From assembly GCA_963838155.1 (NCBI GenBank), contig CAWIQE010000006.1, forward strand, positions 43,777-107,776: a stretch of 64,000 nucleotides of DNA, read 5' to 3'. A program made the position numbers and the translations under genes. This document shows positions 35,288 to 45,317 of the stretch, piece after piece (position 1 is the stretch's first letter; the number at the start of each line of letters is the position of its first letter). The notes below the pieces were generated by a model that saw only the letters and a list, made by a program, of their open reading frames with translations, was not told where the DNA came from and did no database searches. This DNA is from Pararhizobium_B sp963838155 (GTDB lineage: Bacteria > Pseudomonadota > Alphaproteobacteria > Rhizobiales > Rhizobiaceae).

Positions 35288-35313
35288 GAATTCGAGAAGG
35301 GAGAAGATCTGCA

Positions 35314-38300
35314 ATGAGCCATTTTCTGGAGCGGCTGACCTATCTCTCGCGGCGCCGTGAGGCGTTCGCGGACGGTCACGGCGAACTCCGTGACGAAGAT
35401 CGGATGTGGGAGGAGGGCTACCGCCAGCGCTGGCAGCACGACAAGATCGTACGTTCGACCCATGGCGTGAACTGCACCGGTTCCTGCAGCTGGAAGATCT
35501 ACGTGAAGAGCGGCGTCGTCACCTGGGAAACCCAGCAGACCGATTATCCCCGCACGCGGCCGAATATGCCCAACCACGAGCCGCGCGGCTGTTCACGAGG
35601 CGCCTCCTACAGCTGGTATCTCTACAGCGCCAGTCGGATCAAATATCCGATGGTGCGCGGCCGGCTGATCAAGGCGTGGCGCGAGGCGCGTAGGTTGCAC
35701 GAGCCTGTCGAAGCCTGGGCGGCGATCATGGATGACGCGGAAACGACGAAGTCCTACAAGGCAATGCGCGGGCGCGGGGGGTTCGTCCGCTCGACCTGGG
35801 ACGAAGTCAGCGAGATCATCGCCGCATCGAACGTCCACACCATCAAGACTTGGGGTCCTGACCGGGTTGTCGGGTTCTCGCCGATCCCGGCCATGTCGAT
35901 GGTTTCCTATGCTTCTGGCGCGCGGTACCTCAGCCTGATCGGCGGGACGTTGCTGTCCTTCTACGACTGGTATTGCGATCTGCCGCCCTCGAGCCCGCAG
36001 ACATGGGGCGAGCAAACCGACGTGCCGGAATCGGCCGATTGGTACAACTCCGGTTACATTATTGCCTGGGGATCGAACGTACCGCAGACGCGCACGCCGG
36101 ACGCGCATTTTTTCGTCGAGGCGCGCTACAACGGCACGAGCGTCGTGGCGATCACGCCGGACTATTCCGAGGTCGCTAAGCTTTCCGACCGGTGGATCCA
36201 CCCGAAGCAGGGAACTGACGCCGCCTTTGCCATGGCGATGGGGCATGTGGTCATGAAGGAGTTCTTCATCGACAAGAAGGTTCCTTACTTCGAGAATTAC
36301 ACGCGTCGCTACACGGATATGCCGATGCTGGTGCGGCTGCGCCAGGACGGTGATCGATGGGTTCCCGACCGCTACGTCCGGCGGAGCGATCTGCCCGGCG
36401 CGCCGGCCTCCGAGCGCGCGGCATGGAAGACCGTCGCGACAGAAGAGGACACCGGCAACCTCGTCGTGCCGCAGGGTGCGGCCGGGTATCGCTGGCCATC
36501 CGAAGGCGAGGCTCTCGGGCGGTGGAATCTGGAGCCGAAGGACGGCGAAACAGGAAATGAGATCAATCTCGCCCTCAGCCTCATCGATCAGCGCGACGAT
36601 GTCGCATCCGTGGCATTCCCTTATTTTGGCGGGACGCTTCACGAGCACTTCCCCGAAAACGACCAGGGCGGCAACATAATGCTGCGCAATGTGCCGGTGC
36701 GACGCGTCGGACTTGCCGATGGTGAGGCGCATGTTGCGACTGTCTTCGACCTTCTGTGCGCCAATTACGGCGTCGATCGGGGACTTGGCGGCGCCTGTGC
36801 TGCGTCCTTCGACGACAATGTTCCCTATACCCCGGCATGGCAGGAGCAGATCACCGGCGTTGACGCCGAACAGGCCATATCGGTCGCCCGTCAATTTGCC
36901 GACAATGCCGCCAAGACCAACGGACGCTCAATGGTCATCATCGGCGCCGGAATGAACCACTGGTATCATCAGGACATGGGCTACCGCTCGATCATCAATA
37001 TCCTGATGATGTGCGGTACCGTCGGTGTGTCGGGAGGCGGCTGGGCGCATTATGTCGGGCAGGAGAAGCTCAGGCCGCAGTCGGGCTGGACCATGCTCAC
37101 CTTCGCGCTCGACTGGGTCCGTCCGCCGCGCCAAATGGCCGGCACGTCGTTCTTCTATGCGCACAGCGACCAGTGGCGCTATGAAAAGCTCGAGGTCTCC
37201 CAGCTTCTCTCGCCGCTTGCCGACAAGGCGGCCTATCAGGGCAGCATGATCGACATGAACGTGCGGGCGGAGCGCATGGGCTGGCTGCCGTCGGCGCCGC
37301 AGCTTTCGACCAACCCCTTGAAGATCGCAGATGAGGCGGACAAGGCCAAGGTTGAAGTGAAGGATCATGTCGTCGCCGGCCTGAAGTCGGGCAGCCTTTC
37401 GATGTCTTGCGAGGACCCGGACGATCCGAAGAATTTCCCGCGCAATCTGTTCATCTGGCGCTCGAACCTGTTCGGTTCGTCGGGCAAGGGCCACGAATAT
37501 TTCCTGAAGCATTTCCTTGGTACGCGTCACGGCCTGCAGGGCAAGGACCTTGGCGAGATGGACGGCGTCAAGCCCGAGGAGGTCGAATGGCGTGATCCGG
37601 CACCCGAAGGCAAGCTCGACCTCGTCGTGACGCTCGACTTCCGGATGTCGACGAGTTGCCTCTATTCCGACATTGTTCTGCCGACGGCCACCTGGTACGA
37701 GAAGAACGATCTCAACACCTCCGACATGCATCCCTTTATCCACCCGCTGTCGACGGCGGTGGACCCGGTGTGGGAAGCGCGTAGCGACTGGGAAACCTAC
37801 AAGACCATCGCGAAGCGCTTCTCAGAACTGGCCGAGGGTCATCTCGGCGTCGAGCGCGACGTGGTGTTGACACCGATCATGCACGACACGCCTGGCGAAC
37901 TCGCCCAGCCTTTCGACGTCGCGGACTGGAAGAAGGGCGAATGCGATCTCGTGCCGGGCGTCACCGCGCCGCAGATTTCGGTTGTCGAGCGCGACTATCC
38001 GAACACCTATCGACGCTTCACCGCACTGGGGCCGCTGGCCGACAAGCTCGGCAATGGTGGCAAGGGGATTAACTGGAACACCGAGGACGAGGTGCGCGGC
38101 CTCGGCGACCTGAACTACCGGGTCAACGATGGCGGACCGACGGATGGCCGGCCGCGGATCGAGACCGACATCGACGCCGCCGAGACCATCATGTATCTCG
38201 CGCCGGAAACCAACGGCGAGGTGGCGGTCAAGGCCTGGCAGGCGCTCGGTAAGATCACCGGACGCGAACACGCTCACCTTGCCAGGACGCGCGAGGACGA

Positions 38301-39071
38301 GAAGATCCGCTTTCGCGACATCCAGGCGCAACCGCGCAAGATCATCTCGTCGCCGACATGGTCGGGCATCGAAAGCGAGCACGTCAGCTACAATGCCGGC
38401 TACACCAATGTGAACGAACTGATTCCATGGCGCACGCTGACCGGGCGCCAGCAGTTCTATCAGGACCACAAATGGTTCCGCGATTTCGGCGAAAGCTTTG
38501 CCGTCTACCGCCCGCCGGTCGACACCCGCACGATTTCCGAGATGCTCGGCAAGAAGAGTAATGGCGAAACCGAGATCGTCCTCAGTTTCATCACGCCGCA
38601 CCAGAAATGGGGCATCCACTCGACTTATACCGACAATCTTCTGATGCTGACGCTGTCGCGCGGCGGGCCGATCGTCTGGGTCTCGGAGACGGATGCTAAG
38701 AAGGCGGGCATTGTCGACAACGACTGGATTGAATTGTTCAACGTCAACGGAGCGATTGCCGCGCGCGCCGTTGTCAGCCAGAGGGTCAAGGAGGGCATGT
38801 GCATGATGTATCACGCCCAGGAAAAGATCGTGAACGTGCCGGGATCGCAGATCACGGGCCTTCGCGGCGGCATCCACAATTCCGTCACCCGAACGGTGCT
38901 GAAACCGACCCATATGGTCGGGGGCTATGCGCAGTTATCCTGGGGTTTCAACTACTACGGCACGGTCGGTTCCAACCGCGACGAGTTCGTCATTGTCCGA
39001 AAGCTCACCAAGATCGACTGGCTCGACCATTCGAACCCGGTGGATCCGACCCATCAGCAGGAGCCTGTAAC

Positions 39072-39075
<4 letters not shown>
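35314..39075 (+). CDS. narG: Respiratory nitrate reductase alpha subunit
   Basis: 1253 residues, the usual NarG length. The FS0 iron-sulfur cluster ligands His50, Cys54, Cys58 and Cys93 are present, and the molybdenum ligand Asp222 lies in DWYCDLPPSSPQTWGEQTDV, at the same number as in E. coli. It binds Mo-bis-MGD and reduces nitrate to nitrite on the cytoplasmic face. GAGAAGGGAGAAG precedes the ATG. The stop overlaps narH as ATGA. The sequence looks intact throughout. Confidence 0.96.
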
Positions 39076-40604
<1,529 letters not shown>

Positions 40605-40614
40605 GGAGACCGTG

Positions 40615-41256
40615 ATGACGATCCTGCTATTCAAGGCATTCAGTGCATTATTGTCCTATCCGAACGCGGACATGCGGCAAGCCCTGCCGGAGATCGCCGG
40701 CGTCGTGCGGGCGTCGCCGCTTGTAGGCGACCGGCAGCGGACAGAGCTTGTCGGCCTGATCGACGAACTGGGCGAAGGCGATCTTCTGTCGGTCGAAGAA
40801 CGCTATGTCGATCTCTTCGACCGGGGCCGCGCCTTGTCGCTCAATCTCTTCGAACATCTGCACGGCGAAAGCCGTGACCGCGGGACCGCCATGGTCGAAC
40901 TGAAGCAGTTGTACGAGACGGCCGGCTTCGAACTCGACACGCGGGAACTGCCGGATTATCTGCCGGTCGTCCTCGAATATCTGAGTTGCCTGGAGATTGG
41001 CGAAGCGCGCGAACTGCTCGCCGACTGCGCCCACATCATTAAGACCATCGCCCGATCGCTGATAGCCCGGCAAAGCCGCCATGCAGCCGTCCTGCAGGCC
41101 TTGATCGTCATTGCCGGCGAACAGCCGGTCGACGGCACGGAAATAAAGCCGGTCAGAGAGCCGGTGGAGTCTCTCGACCGCGACTGGGCCGAACAACCGG
41201 CCTTCGCAAAGCCGACTGATTCCGCACAGCCAAATCCAGGCGCTGCGAGCTCTTGA
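40615..41256 (+). CDS. narJ: Nitrate reductase molybdenum cofactor assembly chaperone
   Basis: 213 residues, all helical TorD/NarJ fold. FKAFSALLSYPNADMRQALP at the N-terminus and SLNLFEHLHGESRDRGTAMV are standard NarJ motifs, followed by ELPDYLPVVLEYL. It binds the NarG N-terminus during cofactor loading. GAGGAGA lies just upstream of ATG 40615 (a GTG one codon earlier is also in frame). Confidence 0.93.
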   Translation: MTILLFKAFSALLSYPNADMRQALPEIAGVVRASPLVGDRQRTELVGLIDELGEGDLLSVEERYVDLFDRGRALSLNLFEHLHGESRDRGTAMVELKQLYETAGFELDTRELPDYLPVVLEYLSCLEIGEARELLADCAHIIKTIARSLIARQSRHAAVLQALIVIAGEQPVDGTEIKPVREPVESLDRDWAEQPAFAKPTDSAQPNPGAASS

Positions 41257-41272
41257 AGATGGAGATGGACCG

Positions 41273-41992
41273 ATGCACTACGAGAACTATTTGAATCTCT
41301 TTCTCTTTGGCATCTATCCCTATGTCTGCCTGTCGATCCTGTTGATCGGCAGCCTGATCCGGTTCGACCGCGAACCCTACACCTGGAAGAGCGATTCCTC
41401 GCAGATCTTGAGAAAACGGCAATTGACGCTCGGCTCCAATCTTTTCCATTACGGCGTGATCGTGGTCATCCTCGGACATTTCATCGGCTTTCTGGCACCG
41501 CACTGGGCGGTCGACTGGGCGCTGTCGCCGGTTGCCCATCAGCTACTTGCGATGGTCGTCGGAGGCATCGCGGGGCTTGTCGCCATAGTCGGCATGACAA
41601 TCCTGCTGGCGCGGAGGCTCGGAGACAAGCGCGTCCGTCTGAACAGCCGGAAATGGGATATTGTGGTGACCGTCATGCTGTGGTGCCAACTGGCGCTGGG
41701 GCTGCTGACGGTGCCGCTTTCGGCGTTCCACATGGATGGTGCGCTGTTCGAGACGCTGACCGGCTACGTGAAGTCGATCGTGACGTTCAACGGCAACGCA
41801 GCGGCGCTGATGACCGGCGTTCCACTCGTCTACAAGATGCACATCCTTCTCGGCTTTACCCTGTTCCTCGTTTCGCCATTCACCCGGATGATCCACATCT
41901 GGAGCGGGGCGGGGGCGCTCGCCTACCTGTTCCGGCCCTACCAGATCGTGCGCACGCCGAAAACGCGGGCCAAGGAGCCGATCCGATCATGA
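41273..41992 (+). CDS. narI: Respiratory nitrate reductase gamma subunit (cytochrome b)
   Basis: 239 residues, five transmembrane helices. Four haem-ligand histidines are seen at His59 (LFHYGV), His69 (GHFIGF), His190 (YKMHILLG) and His208 (RMIHIWS), matching E. coli His56, 66, 187 and 205. It takes electrons from quinol and passes them to NarH. The stop overlaps the start of the parvulin gene. Confidence 0.95.
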   Translation: MHYENYLNLFLFGIYPYVCLSILLIGSLIRFDREPYTWKSDSSQILRKRQLTLGSNLFHYGVIVVILGHFIGFLAPHWAVDWALSPVAHQLLAMVVGGIAGLVAIVGMTILLARRLGDKRVRLNSRKWDIVVTVMLWCQLALGLLTVPLSAFHMDGALFETLTGYVKSIVTFNGNAAALMTGVPLVYKMHILLGFTLFLVSPFTRMIHIWSGAGALAYLFRPYQIVRTPKTRAKEPIRS

Positions 41993-42711
41993 CGATCACG
42001 GTCAACGGTACAGAGGTCGCTTGCGATGAAGATAACGAGGCGGCGGCACTCGTCGCCGCACGGGAACTGTTGAGGCAACGTGCCGTCGAGATCGGATTGC
42101 TGGGTGCCGACATCTCCGACGGATCGCAGATCGAACGGGCAACCGAAAGTCTGCTCGAACACGAGGTTGTCACGCCGACGCCGGACGATGAGGAGTGCCG
42201 GCGGTACTACGAGAGCTATCCCGCCGAGTTCATAAGCGGAGATCTCGTCCATGCGCGCCATATCCTTTTCCAGGTGACGGCTGGCACACCAATTGCTGAA
42301 ATAAGGACGCGGGCCGAGGACACCCTGAACACGCTGCACGCCGAGCCCGACCGCTTCGACGAGTTTGCCCGTGAACTGTCCAACTGCCCGTCGGGAGAGC
42401 ATGGCGGCAATCTCGGCCAGTTGAGACGTGGAGATACGGTGCCGGAGTTCGAGCAGGTCCTGTTCAAGCTGGGGCCGACGGGCTTGGTGCGCGATCTCGT
42501 AAAGACACGCTTCGGGTTTCACATCATCGCAATCGATCGACGCATCCGCGGAGAAAAGATCCCGTTCGATGCGGTTCGTGACCAGATCGCCAGACGTCTG
42601 AACAAGAGCGTCGAAGAAAAGGCGGTTCGTCAATATATCAGTGTGCTGGCGGCAAGGGCCGATATCGTAGGCGTCGATCTCGAGCCGGCTCAATCGCCGC
42701 TGGTACAGTGA
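41989..42711 (+). CDS. Parvulin-type peptidyl-prolyl isomerase of the nar operon (NifM-like)
   Basis: 240 residues. A helical N-terminal part contains a DGSQIERATESLLEHEV segment. The parvulin domain follows with VHARHILFQV, FDEFARELSNCPSGEHGGNL and FGFHIIAIDRR. No signal peptide, so it acts in the cytoplasm. It overlaps narI as ATGA, so it is part of the nar operon. Parvulins at the end of nar operons are known in several proteobacteria and are thought to help fold or mature the reductase. Confidence 0.88.
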   Translation: MTITVNGTEVACDEDNEAAALVAARELLRQRAVEIGLLGADISDGSQIERATESLLEHEVVTPTPDDEECRRYYESYPAEFISGDLVHARHILFQVTAGTPIAEIRTRAEDTLNTLHAEPDRFDEFARELSNCPSGEHGGNLGQLRRGDTVPEFEQVLFKLGPTGLVRDLVKTRFGFHIIAIDRRIRGEKIPFDAVRDQIARRLNKSVEEKAVRQYISVLAARADIVGVDLEPAQSPLVQ

Positions 42712-42778
42712 GATGGGCCAAGCTGCTCGTTCACGATTGACGCGATGCGACACCGGATGGATCGAGTGAGGATAACCG

Positions 42779-43060
42779 ATGCTAGGCGACCTTATAGCGC
42801 AAATTGACCGGCCCGGTGTCGCGGCGGAAGTCTTGCGAACACTTGATCCGGCGGTTGCCGTAGCCATCGGCGCCCGGGCATCACATTTTTTCATGACAAC
42901 CGATGCATTTGTCGCCGGCGCCGTTCGCGAATTCGTCGAGCGTGCCGGCGACGATCTGTGGTTCCAGTTGCTGACCCACATGAGAAAGACCGACGACCCG
43001 GGCCTCGTTGCTGTCCAGACGATCCTGGAATGGGTGGTGACAGAGAAGGGTCGGGTCTGA
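42779..43060 (+). CDS. Small hypothetical protein (93 aa), nar-linked
   Basis: Starts at ATG 42779 after a GTGAGGAT ribosome site, 67 bp past the parvulin gene. Sequence is helical (LGDLIAQIDRPGVAAEVLRT; FVERAGDDLWFQLLTHMRKT), without cysteine motifs or signal peptide. Not recognised beyond being plausible coding sequence. Position suggests read-through from nar or an anaerobic role. Confidence 0.6.
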   Translation: MLGDLIAQIDRPGVAAEVLRTLDPAVAVAIGARASHFFMTTDAFVAGAVREFVERAGDDLWFQLLTHMRKTDDPGLVAVQTILEWVVTEKGRV

Positions 43061-43075
43061 ACAGTCTGAAAGGTG

Positions 43076-43170
43076 CGGCGCCACCTTCGGCGCCGTGGAA
43101 CTGTTGCTCGTCGATATCGACGAGGTGATGCCTGGTACACTGAGCGAGGGAAGCGGGCGGCCCGCATGGT
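43076..43170 (+). pseudogene. Possible remnant of a bacterial eRF1-like (Rv2629/baeRF-type) stress protein
   Basis: A plus frame reads ATFGAVELLLVDIDEVMPGT, close to the conserved ATFGAVDTLLVDIDE strand of baeRF family proteins, which often accompany hypoxia-response genes. Homology starts abruptly and fades after about 30 residues; the frame then overlaps the opposite-strand small gene. A remnant, tentatively assigned. Confidence 0.35.
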
Positions 43171-43391
43171 CAATTCCCCTGATCACGGACAAGCGCATCG
43201 ACGTTGCAAGCGCCGTCAAGACGGGCGTCGAGGCCAACCGCCAGTTCGAAGTCGCCGTCATGTCCCTGAACCGGAGAGCCCAAAACCAACGGATATCCTT
43301 TAAGAATACCGGACCAGATTGAGGGGAAGTCCTGCCCGGTGGAGCGGGCCTGGCGGCAGTGCAGGAGAAGGTCGGTCACTTCGTTGTTCAT
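43170..43391 (-). CDS. Small protein (73 aa) under an FNR-type box
   Basis: ATG at 43391. The protein (MNNEVTDLLLHCRQARSTGQ, then DFPSIWSGILKGYPLVLGSP) resembles small conserved proteins with a DFPTxWxxILxxHPLV motif found near denitrification and stress genes; no function is known to me. A perfect TTGAT-N4-ATCAA box is centred 60 bp upstream, which would place a class II start point about 19 bases before the ATG. The ribosome site (TTGGGG) is weak. Confidence 0.6.
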   Translation of the reverse strand: MNNEVTDLLLHCRQARSTGQDFPSIWSGILKGYPLVLGSPVQGHDGDFELAVGLDARLDGACNVDALVRDQGN

Positions 43392-43444
43392 TGTGTTGCC
43401 CCAAAGTGGCCGCAGCACTGATGCCCCTAAAACGATAGGGGTCC

Positions 43445-43458
43445 TTGATCTCGATCAA
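43445..43458 (-). promoter_or_regulatory. Perfect FNR-type box upstream of the 73-aa gene
   Basis: TTGAT-CTCG-ATCAA. If it activates at -41.5 the transcript would start near 43410, giving a 19-base leader to the ATG at 43391. It lies just inside the downstream edge of the MgtA-like remnant, so the breakpoint spared or brought in this promoter. Confidence 0.8.
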
Positions 43459-43514
43459 TCCTTTGTCCTGTCGCTCTGGGCGAGAGACGAGGTCTGGATA
43501 TCCTGCAGCACACA

Positions 43515-43878
43515 AGCTGTTTGCCGGGTTCTGCGCCTCCAGGATGATCCCATCCGCCGGGATCAGGTTTCCCGCCGACAGAAAGATCACATCGCCCGGC
43601 ACGATGGCCAGGATAATCCCCGCATCCATCCATTGTTGAAGGAAGAGGGAAACGGCGGCCGCAAAGACCAGGATCAGGACGAGCGGACTTTCGAACTGCC
43701 TGAGCAGCAGGCGCAGCACGCTCAGTCGGGGGGCATCCTCCACGCTGTTGGGGCCCACGGCGGCAAGCTGCGATGCCGCCCAATCCGTCGTGAGACCGCC
43801 CCATCCCGCGCCCAGAGATGCGGCCAGGGTAGTGACGTCCTGGTTCCAGTATCTCGAGTCACGCGTCGAGTTTGCCAT
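43515..43878 (-). pseudogene. N-terminal remnant of an MgtA-like P-type ATPase with internal deletion
   Basis: The protein begins WNQDVTTLAASLGAGWGGLT, then LRLLLRQFESPLVLILVFAA and the first helices to about residue 93 (DAGIILAIV). It jumps directly to PGDVIFLSAGNLIPADGIIL, which in magnesium-type ATPases comes about 45 residues later (actuator domain), and homology ends at about residue 120. No TGES, DKTGT or ATP site remains. Confidence 0.72.
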
Positions 43879-43926
43879 GGGCTGCTCCCAACATCCGCGA
43901 CAGGCCGCTGTGCGGCGAGGACGCCA

Positions 43927-44625
43927 TTACACCACGGTTCCGAACAGCGCGCCGATTCCGGCCGTCAACGCCATTGCAAGCGCGCCCCAGAAGGTGACCC
44001 GCATGGCACCCTTGACGATGCCCGCACCTCCGGCCGATGCGCCGAGCCCACCAAGCACGGCAAGTGCTGCCAGCGTCGTGATCGCGACGATCAGCGTGAT
44101 CTGGGTAGCGGGCGCGAGAACTGCGATGATCAGCGGCACGACGGCCCCGACAGCGAAGGTCGCCGCTGACACCAGGGCGGCCTGAACCGGATGCGCGGTC
44201 ACCGTCTCCGATATGCCGAGTTCATCACGCGAATGGGCGCCGAGTGCGTCTTTCGCAGTCAGCTGGATCGCAACCTGTCGGGCAAGACCTTCGTCCAGCC
44301 CCCGCGCGGTGTAGATGCGGGTGAGTTCGACGAGCTCGGCTTCGGGCATATCTTTGAGTTCACGGGTCTCTCGGGCAATGTCGGCCTGCTCCGCATCGGT
44401 TTGCGAACTGACGGAGACATACTCGCCGGCCGCCATCGACATTGCACCAGCGACAAGCCCGGCAAGGCCCGCGATCAGGATTTCCGGACGACCGGATCCT
44501 GCCGCCGCAACTCCGACCACCAGGCTGGCGGTGGAGACGAGGCCGTCGTTCGCCCCGAGCACGGCGGCGCGCAACCAGCCGATGCGATGAACCATATGGA
44601 CTTCGGAATGCGACAGCCTGCTCAT
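43927..44625 (-). CDS. VIT1/CCC1-family iron/manganese transporter-like membrane protein
   Basis: 232 residues. HRIGWLRAAVLGANDGLVST is the family hallmark for the first helix, AMSMAAGEYVSVSSQTDAE the second, and three C-terminal helices follow. A charged cytoplasmic metal-binding region lies between (about residues 70-130). Members move Fe2+ or Mn2+ out of the cytosol. Start 44625 was chosen because GGGAAAGA lies 7 bases upstream; ATG 44649 is also in frame. Confidence 0.84.
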   Translation of the reverse strand: MSRLSHSEVHMVHRIGWLRAAVLGANDGLVSTASLVVGVAAAGSGRPEILIAGLAGLVAGAMSMAAGEYVSVSSQTDAEQADIARETRELKDMPEAELVELTRIYTARGLDEGLARQVAIQLTAKDALGAHSRDELGISETVTAHPVQAALVSAATFAVGAVVPLIIAVLAPATQITLIVAITTLAALAVLGGLGASAGGAGIVKGAMRVTFWGALAMALTAGIGALFGTVV

Positions 44626-44649
44626 GGCAGAATCTTTCCCATACGTCAT

Positions 44650-44934
44650 CGCTTAGCGCTATTGCCACGAAACCCGATGGCGGATGATTATTTTCTTCAA
44701 CGTACAATGCTCGCAGTTTATCCAGAAGGACAGCCACGCCCTTATCTCTTGCAGAGGCATATCTTGAGTTGTCGTGACGCCTCATTTCTTGGGATGCCTT
44801 GCCGGACAGTGCGAGGGTCGAGGTTGGATCCTGCAGCGCCATCACATGCCGGACCTTACGAGTAGCAGACGACCGAGTTCGCGATCGCTGCCTCAGCCTG
44901 CTCCGGACGAGCGCGTTTTTCCGTCACCCCGAAG
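44650..44934. other. Region upstream of the VIT1-like gene, no firm gene
   Basis: A minus-strand frame starting at 44845 is open (it includes ARDKGVAVLLDKLRALYVEE) but runs on antisense-shifted through the VIT1-like gene and matches nothing I know. Promoter sequences for the VIT1-like gene should lie at 44650-44720, where the DNA is AT-richer. No FNR box seen. Confidence 0.3.
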
Positions 44935-45064
44935 AGTCCGCGCGCACTGGGCAACATACGACAGAGCCTGTTCCTGACCTTCGCCTACAACACGCTCGGG
45001 CGTACCAACCGCCGCGGGGCTGCTTAATCGTGGCCTGCTGCTGGTTTTTCGGACACCAGGTTAA
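44935..45064 (+). pseudogene. C-terminal remnant of a copper/silver P-type ATPase
   Basis: Plus frame: ALGNIRQSLFLTFAYNTLG, then a one-base frameshift near 45000, then GVPTAAGLLNRGLLLVF and a TAA at 45062. This matches the IRQNLFFAFVYNALGVPIAAG helix pair at the end of CopA-type ATPases. Everything upstream is missing. It is the third P-type ATPase fragment in this window. Confidence 0.6.
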
Positions 45065-45317
45065 GCCAGCATAGCTTGCCCCTCGATCTCCCCGGCGGGG
45101 CATTTGGTCACGTTTGCGCAGACGGTCGGCTACCCGGCGGCGGCAGTCAGCAGTACGAGGGCATCGTCAATCTGAACAGGGCTTCCGGCCTTCCGAAGCT
45201 CAGAGGTTTGCATCTCAGGCATGGCTTTGTCGTCTGGTGATTGCCACCGTCCGATCAGCGCGCGCGGCAGGTCGGTTCGGTGTTTCTCGCTGCCCCAGAC
45301 GCATCCGAGGTGCCGCG
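45065..45317. other. Intergenic region past the fusion enzyme gene, no recognised feature
   Basis: No gene supported. A minus-strand frame ending near 45130 is short and unfamiliar. No clear terminator hairpin for the 45318 gene was seen. Confidence 0.3.

Noticed and set aside
37822..38913. A 363-residue minus frame
   Set aside because: Antisense to narG, whose homology is continuous here.
43073..43322. Two plus frames presented as full small genes
   Set aside because: Only the first 30 or so codons of one look protein-like; the rest is antisense to the FNR-box small gene.
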